64,000 nt of DNA, taken from NCBI GenBank assembly GCA_003313425.1, contig NHZP01000027.1:434001-498000 (forward strand), read 5' to 3'. How positions within the stretch are numbered: position 1 is the first letter of the stretch; the number at the start of each line of letters is the position of its first letter. The position numbers were made by a program, and so were the translations under genes. Below the pieces are notes generated by a model. The model saw only the letters and a list, made by a program, of their open reading frames with translations, was not told where the DNA came from and made no database searches. This document shows positions 56,595 through 64,000 of this stretch, piece after piece. This DNA comes from Pseudopyrenochaeta lycopersici (taxonomy: Eukaryota; Ascomycota; Dothideomycetes; Pleosporales; Pseudopyrenochaetaceae).

Positions 56595-56970
56595 TGTTGC
56601 AAACAACGCGCTGTGACCTGGGGTACGGTAGGCTCACGTGCGCGCTGACGTAGGAGCTTACCCTGGAGAGACACGTCTTTTGTGTGCATTCAAGGGCGCG
56701 CTCACGTACGCGCTCACGTGCGCGCTCACGTGCAAGCTGATGGGCAAGCTCACGCAGGAGACACCTGAAGGTAGACTCACGTGCGCGATCACGTGCGCGC
56801 TCGCGCACGCGTACACGCTGCTCACGCTCCTACCGTATAATGGCCCCTGTAATAGGCCGTGCTCAGCTCTCCTTTATATAGCTGGCTCTCAAAGCCTCCT
56901 AGACAAAACAGTGGTCCATCTCATAGATCACCTGGGTAACTGTTGCCAAGCTCTCCCTTTTTCCTCCACA
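56595..56970 (+). repeat. Copia 1 3' LTR
   Basis: 376 bp, apparently identical to the 5' LTR and followed by the GTAGC target duplication. The polypurine tract would lie just before 56595 (CTGGGGGGTG). Confidence 0.93.
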
Positions 56971-59007
56971 GTAGCTTATAAGTAACTTAAGAAAAAGTCT
57001 TATTAATACTAAGAGAAAAATAAGAATAAAGCTATAAAAAATTTAGAACTAGCTATCTTAGAAAACTTTATTATTAAAAATATAAAGTACTCTAATTTTA
57101 CGTTAATAAGCTCTTATACTAACTTATTAACTAAAGAAGCTAACTTATACCTTTTCTTTTATAGTATAATATACTATACTATTAGATTTTAATAAATATA
57201 GCTATATAAAGAGACTACTAACTTAAGCTCCCTTAAAAAACTTTAATAACTACCTACTTATAAGTAGCTTTCTAAGTTTACTAATATCTATAAGTTTAAG
57301 TTTACTTACTTCTATTTAGTAATTAGTACTTTTAAATATAAAGCTTATAAAGAACTACTTTAGTAAATTCTTAAGCCTTAAACCTATATAAATTACTTAC
57401 TTATTGTTGCAAACAACGCGCTGTGACCTGGGGTACGGTAGGCTCACGTGCGCGCTCACGTGCGCGATCACGTGCGCGCTCGCGCACGCGTACACGCTGC
57501 TCACGCTCCTACCGTATAATGGCCCCTGTAATAGGCCGTGCTCAGCTCTCCTTTATATAGCTGGCTCTCAAAGCCTCCTAGACAAAACAGTGGTCCATCT
57601 CATAGATCACCTGGGTAACTGTTGCCAAGCTCTCCCTTTTTCCTCCACAGTAGCTTATAAGTAACTTAAGAAAAAGTCTTATTAATACTAAGAGAAAAAT
57701 AAGAATAAAGCTATAAAAAATTTAGAACTAGCTATCTTAGAAAACTTTATTATTAAAAATATAAAGTACTCTAATTTTACGTTAATAAGCTCTTATACTA
57801 ACTTATTAACTAAAGAAGCTAACTTATACCTTTTCTTTTATAGTATAATATACTATACTATTAGATTTTAATAAATATAGCTATATAAAGAGACTACTAA
57901 CTTAAGCTCCCTTAAAAAACTTTAATAACTACCTACTTATAAGTAGCTTTCTAAGTTTACTAATATCTATAAGTTTAAGTTTACTTACTTCTATTTAGTA
58001 ATTAGTACTTTTAAATATAAAGCTTATAAAGAACTACTTTAGTAAATTCTTAAGCCTTAAACCTATATAAATTACTTACTTATTGTTGCAAACAACGCGC
58101 TGTGACCTGGGGTACGGTAGGCTCACGTGCGCGCTCACGTGCGCGATCACGTGCGCGCTCGCGCACGCGTACACGCTGCTCACGCTCCTACCGTATAATG
58201 GCCCCTGTAATAGGCCGTGCTCAGCTCTCCTTTATATAGCTGGCTCTCAAAGCCTCCTAGACAAAACAGTGGTCCATCTCATAGATCACCTGGGTAACTG
58301 TTGCCAAGCTCTCCCTTTTTCCTCCACAGTAGCTTATAAGTAACTTAAGAAAAAGTCTTATTAATACTAAGAGAAAAATAAGAATAAAGCTATAAAAAAT
58401 TTAGAACTAGCTATCTTAGAAAACTTTATTATTAAAAATATAAAGTACTCTAATTTTACGTTAATAAGCTCTTATACTAACTTATTAACTAAAGAAGCTA
58501 ACTTATACCTTTTCTTTTATAGTATAATATACTATACTATTAGATTTTAATAAATATAGCTATATAAAGAGACTACTAACTTAAGCTCCCTTAAAAAACT
58601 TTAATAACTACCTACTTATAAGTAGCTTTCTAAGTTTACTAATATCTATAAGTTTAAGTTTACTTACTTCTATTTAGTAATTAGTACTTTTAAATATAAA
58701 GCTTATAAAGAACTACTTTAGTAAATTCTTAAGCCTTAAACCTATATAAATTACTTACTTATTGTTGCAAACAACGCGCTGTGACCTGGGGTACGGTAGG
58801 CTCACGTGCGCGCTCACGTGCGCGATCACGTGCGCGCTCGCGCACGCGTACACGCTGCTCACGCTCCTACCGTACAATGGCCCCTGTAATAGGCCGTGCT
58901 CAGCTCTCCTTTATATAGCTGGCTCTCAAAGCCTCCTAGATAAAACAGTAGTCTATCTCATAGATTACCTGGGTAACTGTTGCTAAGCTCTCCCTTTTTC
59001 CTCTACA
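56971..59007 (+). repeat. three 679-bp tandem units of spacer plus short LTR
   Basis: Each unit is a 434-bp AT-rich spacer starting GTAGCTTATAAG followed by a 245-bp LTR derivative (57405-57649, 58084-58328, 58763-59007). The spacers look identical, as do the first two short LTRs. The short LTR lacks about 131 bp between repeated CTCACGTGCGCG blocks. The last short LTR has C-to-T changes at its right end and is the 5' LTR of Copia 2. Confidence 0.9.
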
Positions 59008-62000
59008 GTTATGAGCCCGGCGCTTTAAGGACGCAAGTTGATTCTCCCTGCGAACTTAAAGAGCTGGTAAACAGTTACCTTGCCGCTCTAACCTAAATAA
59101 CCCCTGTGTACAGGTCTAAGAAGTTATTAACGCTCACGAAATGGATGATAAAATTACTAAGCCTACGCCTATCCTGCAGATCCTGCTTAAGGATTGAATA
59201 AGCTGGCTAGAATAGTACATGCAGCTTTAATATTACGCACACGCGAAGTAAGTCTGGCACTTAATTGATCTATTAAGAGTAGATGCTCTAGATCCCTACA
59301 ATGCTATCCTGTAGCTCTCTATAATTAAAGAGGTTGTAACTAAAGAAAGAGTAAGGAGGCAGCTCTCTTAGGAGAGAGCTTAGGCTAGCAGAGATAACCT
59401 GAGCGACGAGATAATCTAGGCGCTCTATTAGTAGGAGCTGAAGAAACATGTATTATTAACGAGCACTAGAGCTATTAAGGATAAGCGCGTAAAGCAAGTT
59501 AGAGATTAGGTTTAAGCTACTGTCTTAATAGAGATTATAGCGCTAATTATAATGCTGCTTATGTCTTAGAAAAAGTACACCGTGTAGGCTCTAATTTAAG
59601 CCTTTAAGGTTAAGCTTGCTCCCTTAGAAGCTAGTACGATTAACTACCTTAGAGCAGAATACTGATATCACCTGGAGATCGCGAAGTAGGGGAACATAAC
59701 GCTAGAAGCGTGGTACTAGAAGTAGAACACCCTATATATAAAAGTAAAAATGTACGATCTCTATAAAGTAAAAGGAGAGCTTACAGCGCAAGACTTCCTA
59801 GAGGCACTAGCTCTAAAGCTCGCCCCTGAGTAGGCACGGACTATGTACAATTAAATCCTGCAGAACACAGCGCTTAGAGAACTAACAATCTCACTAGATA
59901 AGCTAGGCCGAATCTTCTTAGTTATAACCCACGAGCACGCTGTGCACGTAAAAGGGAGGCGAGCAGGGGTATTTATAACATTTGGAGGACGCTTAAACGA
60001 GCACTAATCCTTAAAAAAGTAAAATAAGTGCTCCTGTAAGCTAAATAAAGCTTCTAACTACTATTAGGTACTAGAGGAGTGCTGTACCCTAAAGGCAGTC
60101 GTGACGAGATTGTTAACGCTTATAATAGCTAGTAGGCAAGAGGAGATTATAAAGCAGCTCTTAAGTAAAGAATACAAGGAGCTCTAAGACCGCCTAATAA
60201 AGAAAGGATAGGTAATCCCTAAGACAGAGCTCCTGACGATCACCTACCCTGGAAGCATTTAAGCTGCAGTGATTAACCTACAGCTGTTTTTACTGAGCTC
60301 CTTATTAGGCGTTTACGCAACGATAGACTTCGCCGCTCATCCCCTCTTAATAAGCACTATCCTTAACAACAGAGCTACTACGCACCTTATTAACATAAAG
60401 GATCTGCTTATACTAAGAAGCTTTAAGAAGGCGCAGGGTGTATAAACAGTTAAGGCAGGAACTTAAGCGTTTCCTATTTAAGGCATAGGCACTAGAGTAC
60501 TTAAAGGAGCTCTGTATAGAGTAAGAGGCAAAAATACAGAAGATCTTACCTTATAAGAAGTAGTAGTTGTAGAAGGTTTCTATGTAAATATAGTATTAGA
60601 AGCTCGTCTTAACGACAAAAAGCTCTAGTATCTTAGATTAGATTGCACACTGCGCATAGGAACACTAGAATAGAATATAGTTCTCGCGAAGCTCAAGAGA
60701 GCTTATAACCTCACTTTTATTAAATTAAAGTATAAGCCTTACTCTCACATCTTAATTAACGCGGTAATCCTAGAGCGCTTACAACTGAGGTTATAGAGAA
60801 CTCATCCAAGGAGTAATTCTAAGGAGCTGTAGCACTTGAGAGCAGGTTACTTAAGACCTACTACTCTTTAAGCGTTAGTAATAAAGGTGTAAAATGTAAA
60901 AATTAAAGGGACAGCGCGTATAAAGTGTAAGCACTACGCTATAATATATATAAAGTAAGTAATCTTATAAAGACTTTAGGAATAATTACTTTAGCTATTC
61001 TAGAGAGTAGTATAAGATCTATTTAATATACTAATAAGAAGGCTTAGAGAATAATAGTTTATCCTACTTAAATATAACTATAGTAGAAAGATTACTATAT
61101 ACTCTCTATAAGGAAAAACACTTACAGAAATTATAAGGATCCTTATAAACTTCTAGAGTAGGGTAAAGACTTAGTATTAGCTTAAGATCTATAAACTGTA
61201 GTAAGACAGAGATACAGCTATACTTCTATAGAGAGGCACCTTAACCTATAAGCTGTAGGTAAAGAAGTAACAGATAGAAATAGAGCCCTCCTTAGCCTAT
61301 ACTCACGAGCTAAACAGAGGCCTAGAAAGAGTAGGTTAAGAGATTATTACTAAGTTAATTAAAATAAGAAGTAAAGTAAGGCTCTTAGTAAAGCTCTAGC
61401 TAGAAGTAATAGAAGTAGCAGCTTAGCTATATAATATAAGCCCTTTATAAGCGCATAATCTAACCTTACTAAACAAGGTGCTTAACGCATAGTTTATATA
61501 GTACTTCTATTAGTACAGCCCTACGCAAGTACGTTATATTATAGCTAATCTAAGACCTAATTAGAGTAGGATACACGCGTATAGCTGCTAAGCTTACCTT
61601 TTAAATAAGGAAAGAGTAGCTAGACGTAATAAGTAAGGGTTTAAAGTAACTCTAAGGGGCTATATAGGTTACCTAGTTAGATATAGAGTATCTAATATAT
61701 ACTGTATATAGGTCCTAAAGCTTGATTAGGTGATTACCATAAGAAACGTTACCTTTAACAAAGAACTGTTCTTTGAAGATAAAAAGGAGATTACTATAAT
61801 TATAACAGAAGAAGCTATAAAGATTGTTTATATTCTCTATAAGCTAGATAAAGTACTACACGCTAGAGAGATCCTAGAGCTCTTACCTAAATGAATAATT
61901 AAGTAAGAAGGCTAAGAAACTTATTAGTCCTCTAAGTAAGAGCTTGGGGGTGCTATAGTTCAAAGAAATGATTAGACAGTCGGCCAACTAAAAGATTAGG

Positions 62001-64000
62001 ACGTTAGACTAATACTAACTGCGCGAGAGGAAAGCTGGGCTAGTAATCCTCTAGAGATCCACGCAGGACTAAATAAGTAAACAGGTCTTCTATCTCCTAA
62101 GCTAACCCTAGAGCTAGAGAGCTAGAGGGAGATAAAGGAGAATGAGCCTCTAAGGAGATAAGGAGAAGGTGATTATACTAGTAACCTACGGGAAGTGTAC
62201 TTAACTAGAGAAGGGGGTAAGCTAGGCGAATTACGAGGTTATAAAGACTAACGAGCTGAATAAATAGCTCCTGCCTCTTGGAGTAGGAGCCCTTATTCTT
62301 AGGCTCTACACGACGTAGATTAGGCACCTCTAAAGCGAGCGTATAATTGTAAAATCTGGGGAGAAGCGAGCTGCGCGAGCCGCAGGCTTAAGAAACAGGA
62401 CCTAAGGGATCCTGATGAACTAGATCAGATGGGGGGTGCGAGGAAGGGAGCGCAGCTTACAGTAATTAACAGAGACAGCTTACTGTACAGTTTAGATGAT
62501 TAAAGAAAGCGAGAGATCCTCTAAATAAACTTCCTAACTATAAACGCCGCTCGCGAAGTAGGAAGTAAGGAGTATAAAACGCTGCACGCAGTAATCGCTG
62601 CAGCTATACTTCTAAAACGAGAGCAGGAAGAATAATTGCATCGCAATTAACTTCTAAAAGAACCAAATAAATAGAAGGATCTGAATAGCTACCTGTATAG
62701 AGCTCTGTTTAAATAAGCAGCTAAGAAAGAGATTAATACACTGCTTGAGAAAGGGACATGGGTAGAGATTAATTAAGCTGAGGTAAAAAATAGACCGCTC
62801 CCTCTTAAATGGGTATTTACCTATAAGCTTAATAAGGATGGTTACTTTGTAAAATGTAAAGCGCGGATCTGCGTGAGAGGAGATCTCTAGATAAAGGACT
62901 TAATTGAGTTAACGTACGCAGCTATGCTTGCAGCACGATCGTTTTAAACAGCTATAGTAATTGCAGCTTAATTTAACCTAGAAGTCTACTAACTAGATAT
63001 TATAGGCGCTTTTCTAAACGCGCGGAGGGATAACTAACCAAGCGTTAACTACGAGCTTCTAGATAGCTTCACAAAGCTAGGTAAGTGCGTATAGCTAAAA
63101 CGAGTACTGTATGGCCTAAGAGATTCGCCAGTTCTCTAGTATTACGAGTTCTTAGGCACCCTTTAAAAGCTCGGTCTTACAGCTTCAAAAGAAGAACTGT
63201 GTCTGTTCTACGACCGCGAGCGCCGTGTGATGGTACTGTTTTACGTGGATGATATATTGGTGATGTATCACCGCAGTGATGAAGCAGCAGCTTATTAAGT
63301 GATTAATTTGATTAAGGCAACCTATAAAGCTGAAGACTAAGGACTAGTTGCCTGGTTCCTTAGGATACGAGTGATTAGAGATAGAGTAGCTAGGAAGATT
63401 ACCTTTGTTTATGACTCCTATATAGACAAGATCGCCACGAAGTTTAACCTTGCTGATACTGCTTACTTCCTATTAACACCCCTGCCTACTAAGCAGCTAA
63501 CTCTAAGTTAAGGGAGCGCGACTAAGCAGGAGATTAAGAACTACTAAGAGCGAGTAGGATCTATCTTGTACACAGCGATTATAATAAGACCTGATGTGGT
63601 GTACGCAGCGTTGCAGCTCTCGTACTACCTTACGAACCTAAGTAAAGCTTATTTTGAAGTAGTAGATTAGGTAATTGTGTACCTATATTGTATAAAGAAC
63701 CTAGCGATAGAATATAGAGCTAGCTAAGGAGCTTAGCTAATAATGTGTGGAGACGCTTTATTTGCAGACGACGTGGACACGAGGAGATTATCCTATGGGT
63801 TTATAGTTAAGCTCTTTGGAGGCCCTGTTATCTAGAAAGTAGCTTAGCAACTGATAGTAACTACATTAATAACTGAAGCAGAGCTCCTCGCCTTAGCGCA
63901 CACAGCTAAGGAGTCTATGGCACTGAAACGGTTCTTCTACGAGCTACTCCTTGATCTTGGAGTAGCCTGGCAGATCTTTTGCGACAATTAATAAATGATT
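58763..64000 (+). mobile_element. Ty1/Copia retrotransposon 2, right end outside window
   Basis: A 5' LTR of the shortened 245-bp type, the same GTTATGAGCCC primer site at 59008, and an internal region collinear with Copia 1. Differences from Copia 1 are almost only C/T and G/A, mostly at CpA, and are more numerous here, so this copy is older or was exposed to more RIP. It runs past position 64000, so its 3' LTR and any antisense gene are not visible. Confidence 0.9.
59130..64000 (+). pseudogene. Copia 2 gag-pol, heavily RIP-mutated
   Basis: Same domain order as Copia 1 with far more TAA/TAG codons. The RT motif FYVDDILVMYH survives (YVDD at 63242-63253) and a short stretch around it is well preserved, while gag, protease and integrase are riddled with stops. 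Inactive; truncated by the window edge in RNase H. Confidence 0.88.

Larger units (their letters stand above)
49643..56970 (+). mobile_element. Ty1/Copia retrotransposon 1, complete
   Basis: 7328 bp between GTAGC target duplications (49638-49642 and 56971-56975). The two 376-bp LTRs (49643-50018, 56595-56970) appear identical on reading. Internal order is a primer-binding site complementary to an initiator-tRNA anticodon arm, gag, protease, integrase, RT and RNase H on the plus strand up to 55224, then a GC-rich segment with an antisense spliced gene, then the 3' LTR. Pol carries many TAG/TAA codons in CpA context. LTR identity says the insertion is young. Confidence 0.93.

Overview
This window reads as nuclear DNA of a filamentous ascomycete (Pezizomycotina, most likely a Dothideomycete). 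The evidence is short GT-AG introns of about 45-60 nt, two HET-domain genes, relics of NLR-type genes, a fungal DIT1/PvcA isocyanide synthase, and many transposons whose reading frames are destroyed almost only by C-to-T and G-to-A changes in CpA context. That last pattern is repeat-induced point mutation (RIP). Gene-bearing islands alternate with AT-rich, RIP-decayed transposon blocks.

Layout. 0.6-4.1 kb: a long HET gene. 4.4-5.4 kb: the open 3' part of a DDE transposase, ending at a telomere-like (TTAGGG)2 motif. 6.3-10.1 kb: a divergent, decayed pair, an isocyanide synthase with one nonsense codon and an MFS transporter with an in-frame internal deletion and a frameshift; it looks like the remains of a small metabolite cluster. 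10.4-12.3 kb: remnants of a pogo transposon, a LINE ORF1 and a TPR gene. 12.6-19.4 kb: two apparently intact divergent multi-exon genes, a VIT-vWA protein and a protein with a fungal STAND-like N-terminal domain. 19.4-26 kb: transposons, namely an inverted-repeat copy, a 1.1-kb pogo derivative, a 2.1-kb nearly complete pogo element and a Copia solo LTR. 26.1-28.4 kb: a second, intact HET gene and an ankyrin-repeat relic. 28.7-36.1 kb: RIP-decayed hAT relics and a solo LTR. 36.1-44.6 kb: a pogo element split by a complete 7.1-kb Ty3/Gypsy chromovirus. 45.0-46.7 kb: an intact secreted FAD-linked oxidase. 48.5-64 kb: a second solo LTR, a complete 7.3-kb Copia element, a near-perfect 679-bp tandem array of spacer plus shortened LTR, and a second Copia element that runs off the window.

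The most unusual object is an antisense, four-exon, GC-rich reading unit (56377 down to 55382) between pol and the 3' LTR of the first Copia element. Its three introns are canonical and phase-consistent, and it has a single in-frame stop while the sense pol around it carries dozens. It looks like an accessory or captured gene carried by the retrotransposon. Other points of interest are the tandem LTR array, the LTR-identical but pol-broken Copia element (suggesting mobilisation in trans), and an apparent half-tRNA(iMet) primer-binding site.

Intact host genes that can be argued for are both HET genes, the VIT-vWA gene, the STAND-N-terminal gene and the FAD oxidase. HET genes, NLR-type relics and metabolite genes embedded in repeats are typical of the fast-evolving accessory compartment of fungal genomes.
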